Part shown: positions 25,383-33,833 of the stretch, one piece after another | Layout of the letters: every line of letters starts with the position of its first letter | Numbering within the stretch: the stretch's first letter is position 1 | NCBI GenBank assembly: GCA_014382375.1 | Contig: JACNJU010000062.1 | Location: forward strand, 1-64,000 | Direction: 5' to 3' | DNA length: 64,000 nt | Source: Rhodospirillaceae bacterium | GTDB lineage: Bacteria > Pseudomonadota > Alphaproteobacteria > Rhodospirillales > JABHCV01 | Made by a program: the position numbers and the translations under genes | The notes under the pieces: model-generated | The model's database searches: none | What the model was told of the DNA's origin: nothing | The model's input: only the letters and a program-made list of their open reading frames with translations

Positions 25383-26540
25383 TTAAACGCCGAGAACGCG
25401 GTTACGCTGGGCCACATAGGCCTGATCGGAAATTTTCGACCAGGCACCCAGATCCTTACGGGCGGCCAGGAAGCTTTCGTGAATTTCACCAGCAAGCGGG
25501 CTATGTGCACGAACGGTTTCAAACACTTCAGCCGCGGCAACGCCGAAACTGTCATAGACGTCATCGTTGAATTCACGCAGTTTGACGCCCTGGTTCTGGA
25601 CCAGATCGGCAAGTGCTTCACCACTTTTGGCGTTATATTCAGCCATCATGACATCATTTTCCATGGAGGCCGCAGCTTCGATGATGGTTTGATCTGTCTT
25701 CGAAAGTGTGCCCCACCAGGAAGCATTCATACCCAGTGCAAGTGTTGAGCCGGGCTCATGCATGCCAGGGAAGTAGTAGTATTTGGCCGCTTCGTAGAAC
25801 TTCATGAAGCGATCGTTCCAGGGGCCGACCCACTCGGTGGCATCAATAGCGCCGGAAACCAGGTTTTCATAAATTTGACCACCGGGAATTGAAACAGGCG
25901 AGGCACCCAATTTGGCCAGAACGTCGCCGCCCAGACCGGGAATACGCATTTTCAGGCCCTTGAAGTCGTCGGCCGAGTTGATTTCCTTGTTGAACCAGCC
26001 ACCCATCTGGACACCGGTGTTGCCGGCCATCAGGTTTTTCAGGCCAAATTCACCGGCCAGCTTGTCCCACAATTGCTGGCCGCCACCGAAGCGGATCCAG
26101 GCGTTCATTTCGGTATAAGTCAGGCCGAAAGGAACGGCGGTAAAATATGCCCAACCCAGGTGCTTGCCTTTCCAGTAGTAATCGGCAGCGTGATAAGCCT
26201 GCGCATTACCCGATGCGACTTCATCAAAGGAGTCAAACGCGCCAACACGTTCTTTGGCGGCGAAATACTGTACCTTGATGCGGCCTTCGGTCATGTCATT
26301 GATACGTTGGGCCAATCGCTGGGCACCAGTTCCAAGGCCCGGGAAATCCCGTGGCCATGTGGCGACCATGACCATGTCGATGGTTTTCTTGACAATGGCA
26401 GGTGCGGCTACAGGTGCTTCGGGTTTTGGGCATTCTTTTTCGACGATTTTTACTTTTTCTTCGCAACCCGAAAGCAACGCAGCGCCGACACCGACAACAG
26501 CCGCAGCACCACCAAGTTTGAGAGCTTCTCTACGTTTCAT
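25383..26540 (-). CDS. TRAP transporter substrate-binding protein (DctP type)
   Basis: Periplasmic or lipid-anchored receptor of 385 aa. The N-terminus 'MKRREALKLGGAAAVVGVGA' has a twin-residue basic start and ends in 'LLSGC', a lipobox, so it is probably a lipoprotein. The body matches the DctP fold close to the 2-oxoacid and lactate receptors (TakP-like): 'IPGLGGDVLAKLGASPVSIP', 'AIDATEWVGPWND' and 'AKYYYFPGMHEPGSTL'. The last segment carries the cation and carboxylate-binding residues in TakP-type proteins, so a 2-oxo or hydroxy carboxylic acid is a reasonable ligand guess. It is the first gene of the operon and has a good GGGAGGA ribosome site. Confidence 0.9.
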   Translation of the reverse strand: MKRREALKLGGAAAVVGVGAALLSGCEEKVKIVEKECPKPEAPVAAPAIVKKTIDMVMVATWPRDFPGLGTGAQRLAQRINDMTEGRIKVQYFAAKERVGAFDSFDEVASGNAQAYHAADYYWKGKHLGWAYFTAVPFGLTYTEMNAWIRFGGGQQLWDKLAGEFGLKNLMAGNTGVQMGGWFNKEINSADDFKGLKMRIPGLGGDVLAKLGASPVSIPGGQIYENLVSGAIDATEWVGPWNDRFMKFYEAAKYYYFPGMHEPGSTLALGMNASWWGTLSKTDQTIIEAAASMENDVMMAEYNAKSGEALADLVQNQGVKLREFNDDVYDSFGVAAAEVFETVRAHSPLAGEIHESFLAARKDLGAWSKISDQAYVAQRNRVLGV

Positions 26541-26675
26541 GGAAATAAATCCTCCCTGGAATTAAACAATTTATTGGTCTTGATTTACGAATTTAGACTT
26601 TCGCCAAATTTAAGAACTTAAGATGCCCGATTGTGCGGCCTACTTCAATAACCTAATACCTTTTTACCTATTATA

Positions 26676-27434
26676 TTATTCCGTTGGTTTAACGCCTTGC
26701 CTTGTTTCTGATTCTTTCCAGCCTTGCGGGGAATACATCTCAAGTGGCTGAAATCCTGTTTTATAAGACATTTTCCGACAACCATCGATCCAGAACCCCA
26801 GATATACATAGTGCAGTCCCTGTGCGCGTGCGTGCTGGACGAGCCATAAAATCATATAAGTGCCAAGGCTTCTGCGGTTTTCCATATCCGTGTCGAAGAA
26901 GCTGTAAACGGCGGAAAATCCATCACGCAGTTTGTCGATCAGGATAGCGCCAACCAGTCTGTCCTGGTGGCGGAATTCGACCAGTGCCGTATCAATGATG
27001 TTTTCTTCAACGAGGGATTGATAATCAGAAAAGTCCATGTTTTCCATATCACCCCCAGCGTGCCGCGAATTTTGATACGTCGAAAATAGCGCAAACTGCT
27101 CTTCATTGGCGAAGGGGGCGACTTCCATCACCTCCAGATCAGAATTACGAGACAGGATTTTCCGTTGGGTGCGCGAAAGTTTAAATTGATCGGCAAGAAT
27201 TCTGACGGCTACGCAATCATCACAGCCTGGGCATGCCGGTGCGTAAGCGATACCGTGAGAGCGTCGGAAACCGGCCCGGGTCAGGGTTTCGTGCAGGGAC
27301 TGTGCCTGCCTGTCACCAAGTTCGGTAATGACGCGTCGTTCAACTCTGTCGGCAAAATATGGACAAGGCAAAGGGGCAGTGGTGAAGAAATAATGAGTGC
27401 CACTTGTCGGGGCCAGAAGGCGGCTATGACGCAT
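26676..27434 (-). CDS. bpt: aspartate/glutamate leucyltransferase (Bpt; arginyltransferase family)
   Basis: Adds leucine from Leu-tRNA to proteins with N-terminal Asp or Glu, marking them for ClpS-ClpAP degradation (bacterial N-degron pathway). 252 aa. The N-terminal ATE domain starts with 'CPYFADRVERRVITEL' and contains 'AYAPACPGCDDCVAVRI', and the C-terminal GNAT-like half includes 'AVYSFFDTDMENRRSLGTYM' and 'YLGFWIDGCRKMSYK'. It is 9 bases after motB on the same strand and so is likely the third gene of a motA-motB-bpt transcript. Confidence 0.92.
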   Translation of the reverse strand: MRHSRLLAPTSGTHYFFTTAPLPCPYFADRVERRVITELGDRQAQSLHETLTRAGFRRSHGIAYAPACPGCDDCVAVRILADQFKLSRTQRKILSRNSDLEVMEVAPFANEEQFALFSTYQNSRHAGGDMENMDFSDYQSLVEENIIDTALVEFRHQDRLVGAILIDKLRDGFSAVYSFFDTDMENRRSLGTYMILWLVQHARAQGLHYVYLGFWIDGCRKMSYKTGFQPLEMYSPQGWKESETRQGVKPTE

Positions 27435-27443
27435 GTCGGGGGC

Positions 27444-28472
27444 CTATTGCTTGGTTTCCTCATCATCAAACAGGGGACTGCTCGCAGGCTGTTCTTTTAT
27501 TGCGGCAGGCTTTTCGGGGGCTGCAATTGGTGCGACTATGGAGCCGCCGGAGGCAGCCGGTTGTTCCTCCGGGGGGCTCTCTTGTGGTTGTTGCGGTACA
27601 GGCTGGTTGCCGGACCCCCGTAACAGGACGATTGAAAGGCGGCGGTTACGGGCATTTTTCGGGTCATCAGGCATCAGGGGCTCGGTATCGGCGCGACCGA
27701 CAACGCGGGCAACCCTTTTTTCATCCACACCCAGGCCCTTCAGGACCCGGCGTGCATTATTGGCCCGGTCGGCCGACAATTCCCAATTGCTAAAGCCATC
27801 GTTCCTGACGAAGGGGACAGCATCAGTATGACCAGAAATGGCAATGTTTTGTGGCATTTCCAAAATTACCTGGGCAACAAGTTCCAGAACCTTGCGGGCG
27901 TGAAGGTACATATCTGACCCGCCACTTGGGAACATCGCCAGCCCTTCCTGATCGACCAGTTGAATACGCAAGCCTTCAGGTGTGTTGTCAATCATCAGGC
28001 TTTTTGCCAGCTGTTTCAGTTGAGGGGACGCTTGAATGGCCTCATTGAGGGCTTCTTCTGCCTTTTCGAACTGTTCTTCTTCCTGTGCTTTTTGCAGTTC
28101 CTCAAGTTGTTCAGTTGAAGCATCGCCTTCTTCTACGTCCTTGATATCAGCGGCACCAACTTTCGGCGGCGGCAAATCAACGACGACACTGGGTCTAGAG
28201 GCATCTTGCTGGGAGACACCTTCTTCGCCAATCGTTTTACCGGCAAGAATATCACCACTACCTGACTGGCTTGAAGACGCGGTTGTCGGCGCAAAGTAGT
28301 TGGATATGCCTTCCAGTTGTTCCTGGGTAACCGAATTGAGCAGCCATAACAGCAGGAAAAAGGCCATCATCGCCGTCACGAAATCGGCGTAAGCAATTTT
28401 CCATGCGCCACCGCCATGCCCGCCGCCGGATTTGTAAACTTTCTTGATGATAATGGGTTGTTGATCTGCCAT
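27444..28472 (-). CDS. motB: flagellar motor stator protein MotB
   Basis: Peptidoglycan-anchored stator subunit, 342 aa. A basic N-terminus ('IIIKKVYKSGGGHGGGAWKI') is followed by a single membrane helix whose start carries the proton-binding aspartate ('AYADFVTAMMAFFLLLWLL'). A long acidic linker (~90-160) leads to an OmpA-like peptidoglycan-binding domain (~170-280; 'AISGHTDAVPF', 'NWELSADRANNARRVL'). The C-terminal ~55 residues are Pro- and Gln-rich and probably disordered. It starts 3 bases after motA. No other flagellar structural gene is seen nearby. Confidence 0.95.
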   Translation of the reverse strand: MADQQPIIIKKVYKSGGGHGGGAWKIAYADFVTAMMAFFLLLWLLNSVTQEQLEGISNYFAPTTASSSQSGSGDILAGKTIGEEGVSQQDASRPSVVVDLPPPKVGAADIKDVEEGDASTEQLEELQKAQEEEQFEKAEEALNEAIQASPQLKQLAKSLMIDNTPEGLRIQLVDQEGLAMFPSGGSDMYLHARKVLELVAQVILEMPQNIAISGHTDAVPFVRNDGFSNWELSADRANNARRVLKGLGVDEKRVARVVGRADTEPLMPDDPKNARNRRLSIVLLRGSGNQPVPQQPQESPPEEQPAASGGSIVAPIAAPEKPAAIKEQPASSPLFDDEETKQ

Positions 28473-28475
28473 TTT

Positions 28476-29330
28476 TTAACTCGGCAGGTTGCCAATCATT
28501 TCTTCGACTTCTACAAACGTTGGCCGAACGCCTCCGGGTAGACTTTTACGGACGAATTCAACGGATACCTGCGGCGCGTATCCCTGCATATGGGCAATCA
28601 GCCCGGCTTTGATGCAGCTCATGTATTTTGAATCCGCCTCAAAACTGGCGCCAACTGATTGCGCAATCGGGGCCAGAAAGCCATAGGCGATCAAGATACC
28701 ACTAAATGTACCCACCAGAGCCGCACCAATCAGGTGACCAAGAACTTCCGGTGGTTCGGTAATCGAACCCATGGTGTGAATAACACCAAGAACGGCGGCG
28801 ACAATACCAAGGGCGGGGGTGGCATCGGCCAACCCTTGAAGGGCAGCCGCGACGGCATGATCCTCATCGTGGTGCATACCCAATTCAGTATCGATGATTT
28901 CAGCGACTTCATGGGCGTTTGACGTGCCCAGTGTCAGCATGCGTAAATAATCACAAAGAAATTCAACGGCATGATGGTCTTCAATAAAACCGGGGAAGTT
29001 TTGAAACAGGGCGCTTTCATGTGGGTTTTCCACGTGCGCTTCCAGGGCCAGGTCGCCTTTGCTTTTGGCCAGCTTGAAGACTGAATAAAGGACACCGATG
29101 AGTTCCATGTAATCTTCGGCCTTGTACGACGGGCCCTTCAGGAAGGTTCCCATGGCGCTGAGGGATCTTTTTATGTAGCTGGGGTTACCAGCCACGAAAG
29201 CGCCCAGTGCACCACCGAAAATAATAAGGAATTCCAACGGCTGCCAGAGCACGTCCAGGTGACCACCGGCGGCAACATAACCACCAACAACGCTGCCCAT
29301 GACAACAAGATACCCAATTATCGCGAACAT
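28476..29330 (-). CDS. motA: flagellar motor stator protein MotA
   Basis: Proton-channel stator subunit of 284 aa with four membrane segments: two near the N-terminus ('FAIIGYLVVMGSVVGGYVA', 'FLIIFGGALGAFVAG') and two after residue ~165 ('LGIVAAVLGVIHTMGSI', 'LVGTFSGILIAYGFLAPIA'). A large cytoplasmic loop between the pairs should contact FliG. The family pattern, with conserved prolines near the channel ('DATPALGIVAAVLGV'), is present. It is the promoter-proximal gene of the motA-motB-bpt set; its promoter should lie in 29331-29500. Confidence 0.95.
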   Translation of the reverse strand: MFAIIGYLVVMGSVVGGYVAAGGHLDVLWQPLEFLIIFGGALGAFVAGNPSYIKRSLSAMGTFLKGPSYKAEDYMELIGVLYSVFKLAKSKGDLALEAHVENPHESALFQNFPGFIEDHHAVEFLCDYLRMLTLGTSNAHEVAEIIDTELGMHHDEDHAVAAALQGLADATPALGIVAAVLGVIHTMGSITEPPEVLGHLIGAALVGTFSGILIAYGFLAPIAQSVGASFEADSKYMSCIKAGLIAHMQGYAPQVSVEFVRKSLPGGVRPTFVEVEEMIGNLPS

Positions 29331-29554
29331 TTAGACGAAACCCCCGGGTATCCGTAGTTCATTTTTATTCGTTTCTGGATGTTCTCGCATTTGCAGTCCG
29401 AAGGCTATAAGTTTCGAAATTGTTTTTATACATTCAATTGTTTGCAGGCAGACAATAGAACAAGATCGTCAGTGGCTGGTACCGTTTTCAATCCAATACA
29501 GTGGTAAATAAAAATAGCCCACCCACACAAGGTAATTCTATCAGGAAAAAATAC

Positions 29555-30031
29555 GTGAGCATCGATAAATTAACATTCCGAAAAGTGCTTGGCCGTTTTG
29601 CCACCGGGATCACCATCGTAACCGGTTTATCCGAGGATAATATTGCCGTTGGATTAACCGTCAACGCCTTTACGTCCTTATCGCTAGAGCCACCATTGGT
29701 TCTTTTTTGTCTGGACAAGGCAACGGCCAGTGTTAATGCCTTTAAAGAAGGCGATGGTTTCGCCCTTAATATGTTGAACGAGAACCAACAGCAGTTGTCG
29801 GTCAAGTTTTCGTCAAAAATTGAGGACCGATTCGCCGGTGTGGATTTTGACACTTGGGATACAGGCGTGCCCATTCTGGGCGGCTGCCTGGCTAATCTTG
29901 AGTGCATCATCGATGCTGTCCACGATGGTGGCGATCATCTGATCATCGTTGGCCGGGTCAAAAGGGTTGCGCAAGTTGAGGCAGGTAAACCACTGCTTTA
30001 TTTCGACGGTGCCTATGGCCGCATAGCCTGA
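29555..30031 (+). CDS. flavin reductase domain protein
   Basis: 158 aa from a GTG at 29555, chosen because an AGGA site is well placed upstream; the frame also runs back to 29501 without one. It fits the flavin reductase (HpaC/NTAB-like) split barrel: 'FRKVLGRFATGITIVTGL', 'VGLTVNAFTSLSLEPPLVLF' and a late 'GGDHLIIVGRVKRV'. Such proteins reduce FMN or FAD with NAD(P)H, often for a two-component monooxygenase, but no monooxygenase is nearby. The next gene, a methyltransferase, starts 8 bases downstream. Confidence 0.85.
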   Translation: MSIDKLTFRKVLGRFATGITIVTGLSEDNIAVGLTVNAFTSLSLEPPLVLFCLDKATASVNAFKEGDGFALNMLNENQQQLSVKFSSKIEDRFAGVDFDTWDTGVPILGGCLANLECIIDAVHDGGDHLIIVGRVKRVAQVEAGKPLLYFDGAYGRIA

Positions 30032-30039
30032 TCATCCCC

Positions 30040-30828
30040 ATGGAACAACTATCGAGCGCCCGCAGTTTCCTGAAAATGCCAGTGGTTAAGCTGTTTGGTT
30101 CGCAATTCCTGGCAGCCGTCACCTTGTTTTTGGTCATTATCCCGGTTTACGTCTCATTTGAAGACACGATGCCGTCCTTAACGGTTATTTTCGCCATTCA
30201 GGGTGTTGTTGCAGCTACAATCGGGGTGTTTTTCGGGCTGGCAAAATGGTGGGCAGGCATTCAGATAGCACTTCCTTTTGCCGCCTTTTATTCTGCCAAC
30301 CTGGAAATTCCCGGCTTCGTCTGGCTACTGCTTTTTGCTCTCAGCGTTCTGGTTTACTGGAACAGCGCCCGCGACGGTATTCCGCTGTATTTAAGCAATT
30401 CCACGACCTGGTCGGCATTGGCACAATTACTACCAGAAAAGGAAGGTATCCGGTTTATTGATCTGGGTGGCGGGGTCGGTGGTACGGCTCTTTTCCTTGC
30501 ACGCAACAGGCCAGACGCGCACATCCTGTCCATGGAATCCGCTCCCATTCCGGCGATGATTTCCAGGTTACGCTGGAAATGGTCGGGACTGAGCAATGTG
30601 GAAATGCGTTCGGCAGATTTCTGGAAAGAGAATCTGGCTGCCTATCAGGTCGTCTATGCGTTCTTGTCGCCGGTCCCCATGAATAGGCTATACGAGAAGG
30701 TGAAGGCGGAAATGAAACCGGGTAGCCTGTTTATCAGCAATTCGTTCGACGTTGAGGGCATCCAGGCCGATGAGGTGCTTGAACTGAATGACAACCGTAA
30801 AACGAAGCTGCATCTCTACAGAAACTAG
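30040..30828 (+). CDS. membrane-anchored class I SAM-dependent methyltransferase
   Basis: 262 aa. The first ~110 residues hold three or four hydrophobic helices ('FGSQFLAAVTLFLVIIPVYV', 'LTVIFAIQGVVAATIGVFFG', 'FVWLLLFALSVLVYW'), and the rest is a Rossmann-type methyltransferase with the SAM-binding loop 'FIDLGGGVGGTALFLAR' and a following acidic 'HILSMESAP'. The motif III/post-I region 'YQVVYAFLSPVPMNRLY' is also seen. The membrane part implies a lipid, quinone or membrane-protein substrate. It follows the flavin reductase by 8 bases and overlaps the end of the CoA-transferase gene by 4 bases on the opposite strand. Confidence 0.78.
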   Translation: MEQLSSARSFLKMPVVKLFGSQFLAAVTLFLVIIPVYVSFEDTMPSLTVIFAIQGVVAATIGVFFGLAKWWAGIQIALPFAAFYSANLEIPGFVWLLLFALSVLVYWNSARDGIPLYLSNSTTWSALAQLLPEKEGIRFIDLGGGVGGTALFLARNRPDAHILSMESAPIPAMISRLRWKWSGLSNVEMRSADFWKENLAAYQVVYAFLSPVPMNRLYEKVKAEMKPGSLFISNSFDVEGIQADEVLELNDNRKTKLHLYRN

Positions 30829-31982
30829 TCGTCCAGGTTGGATAGTTCAGCGATGATTGCCTGCCTGTGCGCATCAAGGTCGGGGGCGGGGGAACGTGTC
30901 GGCGGGTCATCAAAATCCGACATTTTGATTGGATTTCCAGCCATTTTAAGCGAATTGGCACTAACGATCATATTTCGTGCATTTACCTGCTGATCGGCTA
31001 GGACCTGATCGACACTGTTTATCGGTCCCGAAGGAACGCCAGCCTTCTCCAGGATTTCCAGCCACTGGGCTACGGGTTTAACGCTCAGAGCCTTTTCCAA
31101 CTCGTCCTTGAGGGCCGCACTGTGCTCGGTTCTTAAGGGATTGCTTTCAAACAGGGGGTTTTTCGCCAAGTCCTGTTGACCGATGGCTTCACACAGATTT
31201 GCAAAAAGGGTGTCGTTGCCAGCGGCGATGATCAGGTAACCGTCCAATGCCTGGAAGGCATCAAAGGGGGTGATCGACGGGTGCCGCGCCCCAATTGGGC
31301 CCGGGGCCTCGCCGGTAGCGGCGTAGCGGGCGATGGCGTTTTCCAGAATGGCAACCTGACAATCAAGCATGGAAACGTCAATTTTTTGACCCTGGCCAGT
31401 TTGCTGACGATGATAAAGCGAGGCATTAATGCCGATGGTGGTGAACAAGCCGGCGGTAATATCACCGACTGAGGTGCCAACACGGGTCGGTTCGCCATCG
31501 GGATGCCCGGTCAAGCTCATCACCCCGCCCATGCCCTGAACGACAAGATCGTAAGCCGGACGCTTTGAATAGGGACCACTGTGTCCAAAGCCGGACGCCG
31601 CAGCGTATATCAGGCGCGGATACTTTTCGTGCAGATCATCCCACCCGTAACCCAGTTTTTCCATTGTTCCCGGACGGAAATTCTCAACCAGAATGTCGGC
31701 CCGGGATAAAAGCTGCTCGAAGATAAGCTTGTCAGCGTCGTCTTTCAGGTTAAGGGCGATGCTTTCCTTGCCCCGGTTCAAAGACATGAAGTAGGCGGAC
31801 TTCTGATCTTCCTCAGAGCCTACAAAAGGCCCGAAATGTCGGGCGTCGTCTCCTCCCGCCGGGATTTCCACCTTAATCACCCGGGCACCCAGATCGGCCA
31901 GCACCATGGTGCAATAAGGACCGGCCAGAACCCGGGTCAGGTCGATAACCGTAATGCCGGACAAAGGCCCCTGTATAGACAT
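30825..31982 (-). CDS. class III (CaiB/BaiF family) CoA-transferase
   Basis: Moves CoA between carboxylic acids by a covalent aspartyl mechanism. 385 aa, normal length. Seen: 'VIDLTRVLAGPYCTMVLADL', 'VKVEIPAGGDDARHFGP', and 'VGTSVGDITAGLFTTIG', in which the aspartate after 'VG' is the expected catalytic residue. A glycine-rich loop 'QGMGGVMSLTGHPDGEPTR' is also typical. The substrate cannot be told from sequence. It is transcribed away from the second TRAP operon across ~210 bases, so a link between uptake and CoA activation of the same acid is possible but is inference. Confidence 0.92.
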   Translation of the reverse strand: MSIQGPLSGITVIDLTRVLAGPYCTMVLADLGARVIKVEIPAGGDDARHFGPFVGSEEDQKSAYFMSLNRGKESIALNLKDDADKLIFEQLLSRADILVENFRPGTMEKLGYGWDDLHEKYPRLIYAAASGFGHSGPYSKRPAYDLVVQGMGGVMSLTGHPDGEPTRVGTSVGDITAGLFTTIGINASLYHRQQTGQGQKIDVSMLDCQVAILENAIARYAATGEAPGPIGARHPSITPFDAFQALDGYLIIAAGNDTLFANLCEAIGQQDLAKNPLFESNPLRTEHSAALKDELEKALSVKPVAQWLEILEKAGVPSGPINSVDQVLADQQVNARNMIVSANSLKMAGNPIKMSDFDDPPTRSPAPDLDAHRQAIIAELSNLDD

Positions 31983-32193
31983 AGTGATCCCCTAAAATGA
32001 CTCTTATTAGCTGTCTAATAAGTTGGCGAGAGCTTTCTGTATAGCGCCAAAATAGGGAACAGCTTTCCACATTATGAAAAGAGCCGATATTAAAATGGTA
32101 CATTAGGCCACTATAAGGATGTCTAAAGAATAGAAAATTACCGAAAAAATCGCCGAACTCAATGGCGTGAATGTAACCAACAAGGAGATAAGG

Positions 32194-33195
32194 ATGAATT
32201 ACCTTCATAAATCAATGGCCGGATTTGCCGGTGCCGCTGCTGTCGTTGCGATGTCGTTTTCGGCCTCGGCGACGAGTCTTAAAGCGTCTCACCAGTGGCC
32301 CGGTGGAAAAGGCGACGTTCGCGATGTCATGGTGCAAATGATTGCGGAAGAAGTCGCCAAGGCCAATGTTGACCTTGAGATTAAAGTCTATCCCGGCAAG
32401 TCTCTTTTCAAGCCGAAAGAACAGTGGCAAGCAATGGTTAAGGGGCAGCTGGATATTTCGGCATTCCCGCTTGATTACGCCAGTGGCTTTCACCCACAGT
32501 TCAGCGCTACCTTGATGCCGGGTCTGGTAAAGAACCATGACCATGCCAAGCGCCTCAACGATTCTCCGTTCATGGATGATATCAAGAAAATCATCAATGA
32601 CGCCGGTATTGTTGTGATATCCGATGCCTGGCTGGCCGGTGGCTTTGCTTCCAAGAAACATTGCATTTACGGCCCTGAAACAATGGCCGGCCAGGTTACC
32701 CGTGCAGCCGGTCCTGCTTTTGAACAGATGCTTGTTGGTGCCGGGGCGTCGATTTCTTCAATGTCCAGTTCGGCTATTTATCAGGCCCTGCAAACCGGCG
32801 TGCTAGACGCAGCCAACACCAGTTCGGGCAGCTTCGTGTCTTACCGCATTTACGAACAGGTCAAGTGCCTGACCGCACCAGGTGATTTTGCCCTGTGGTT
32901 CATGTATGAGCCGATCCTGATGTCCAAGAAAAGCTGGGACAAGCTGAATAAAGCTCAACAAGACGCCCTAATGGCCGCTGGCCAAAAGGCTGAAGATTAC
33001 ATGACAGGTGAAGCCAAAGGCCTGGATGACAAGCTCGTCGATGCTTACAAGAAAGCAGGTGTCGAGGTCGTCACAATGACCGGAGCCCAGGCTGATGCCT
33101 GGAAGGCGATTGCCGATAAGACCTCTTACAAAATCTTTTCCGAGAAAGTTCCCGGCGGCAAAGAATTGATCGCCAAAGCACTGGCCGTCGATTAA
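32194..33195 (+). CDS. TRAP transporter substrate-binding protein (DctP family), second system
   Basis: 333 aa from ATG 32194, which follows an exact AAGGAG ribosome site. The Sec signal 'MNYLHKSMAGFAGAAAVVAM' continues to 'SFSASA' before the mature 'TSLKASHQWPGG'. The DctP fold is supported by 'VYPGKSLFKPKEQWQAMVKG', 'DAWLAGGFASKK', 'GQVTRAAGPAFEQMLVGAGA' and 'YQALQTGVLDAANTSSGSF'. It is not close to the TRAP receptor at 25383-26540. The ligand is unknown; a carboxylate is usual. The first gene of a dctP-dctQ-dctM operon. Confidence 0.92.
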   Translation: MNYLHKSMAGFAGAAAVVAMSFSASATSLKASHQWPGGKGDVRDVMVQMIAEEVAKANVDLEIKVYPGKSLFKPKEQWQAMVKGQLDISAFPLDYASGFHPQFSATLMPGLVKNHDHAKRLNDSPFMDDIKKIINDAGIVVISDAWLAGGFASKKHCIYGPETMAGQVTRAAGPAFEQMLVGAGASISSMSSSAIYQALQTGVLDAANTSSGSFVSYRIYEQVKCLTAPGDFALWFMYEPILMSKKSWDKLNKAQQDALMAAGQKAEDYMTGEAKGLDDKLVDAYKKAGVEVVTMTGAQADAWKAIADKTSYKIFSEKVPGGKELIAKALAVD

Positions 33196-33206
33196 TAAAA
33201 TGGTTT

Positions 33207-33237
33207 TGGGGGCGGTTCATTTTTATGGCCGCTCCCA
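33207..33237 (+). terminator. hairpin between dctP and dctQ of the second TRAP operon
   Basis: Arms TGGGGGCGG (33207-33215) and CCGCTCCCA (33229-33237) pair over 9 bases with one G-U wobble and a 13-base loop, 12 bases past the dctP stop. No T-run follows, so it looks like a 3'-end stabiliser or weak attenuator rather than a true terminator. It matches the placement of the hairpin in the other TRAP operon. Confidence 0.5.
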
Positions 33238-33303
33238 TCGCCTTCCTTGACTTGTTAGTATCGGAGTGTCACCAATTTTAAACGCTGGTGGGGGAGGCCA
33301 TTC

Positions 33304-33831
33304 GTGAAAAGTTTTATCAATTTCGTTTCTGCGGTTTCCAATTTGTGCGGAGTGGTTGCCGCCTTTCTGGTCGGTTCGGCGATTGTCGTGGTTTGCCAAA
33401 TGGTTGTCATGCGTTACTTCCTCAATGCGTCAACAATCTGGCAGACCGAATTCGTTATTTTCTCGCTTGTCGCCTCCACCTTTATCGGCAGTCCGTATGT
33501 TTTGCTGATCAAGGGTCATGTCAATGTTGACCTGCTTCCCCATTACCTTGGCACCAAGGGGCGTTACGCTTTGGCTATGTTCGCCAGTCTGTTGGGGTTT
33601 GTCTTCTGTTCGGTATTAGCCTGGAAAGGCTATTTGCATTTTCATGAAGCGCTGGTCAATGGCTGGACAACGGATACGGTCTGGGCCTTGCCACTGTGGA
33701 TCCCTTATCTCTCCATCCCCATAGGTATCGGCTTGTTGTCGTTGCAGTATGTGGCCGATATCATCGCACTGGCAACCGGTCATTCGATGCCGTTCGCTAT
33801 GGATCATCATAGCGGACTTGAGGGAGAATAA
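33304..33831 (+). CDS. TRAP transporter small permease (DctQ family), second system
   Basis: 175 aa with four membrane helices ('VVAAFLVGSAIVVVCQMVVM', 'FVIFSLVASTFIGSPYVL', 'ALAMFASLLGFVFCSVLAW', 'WIPYLSIPIGIGLLSLQYV') and the standard loop 'KGHVNVDLLPHYLG' after helix two. The GTG start has a GGGGGAGG site about seven bases upstream. Normal length for the family, unlike the enlarged DctQ at 24186. It ends 2 bases before dctM. Confidence 0.92.
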   Translation: MKSFINFVSAVSNLCGVVAAFLVGSAIVVVCQMVVMRYFLNASTIWQTEFVIFSLVASTFIGSPYVLLIKGHVNVDLLPHYLGTKGRYALAMFASLLGFVFCSVLAWKGYLHFHEALVNGWTTDTVWALPLWIPYLSIPIGIGLLSLQYVADIIALATGHSMPFAMDHHSGLEGE

Positions 33832-33833
33832 TC

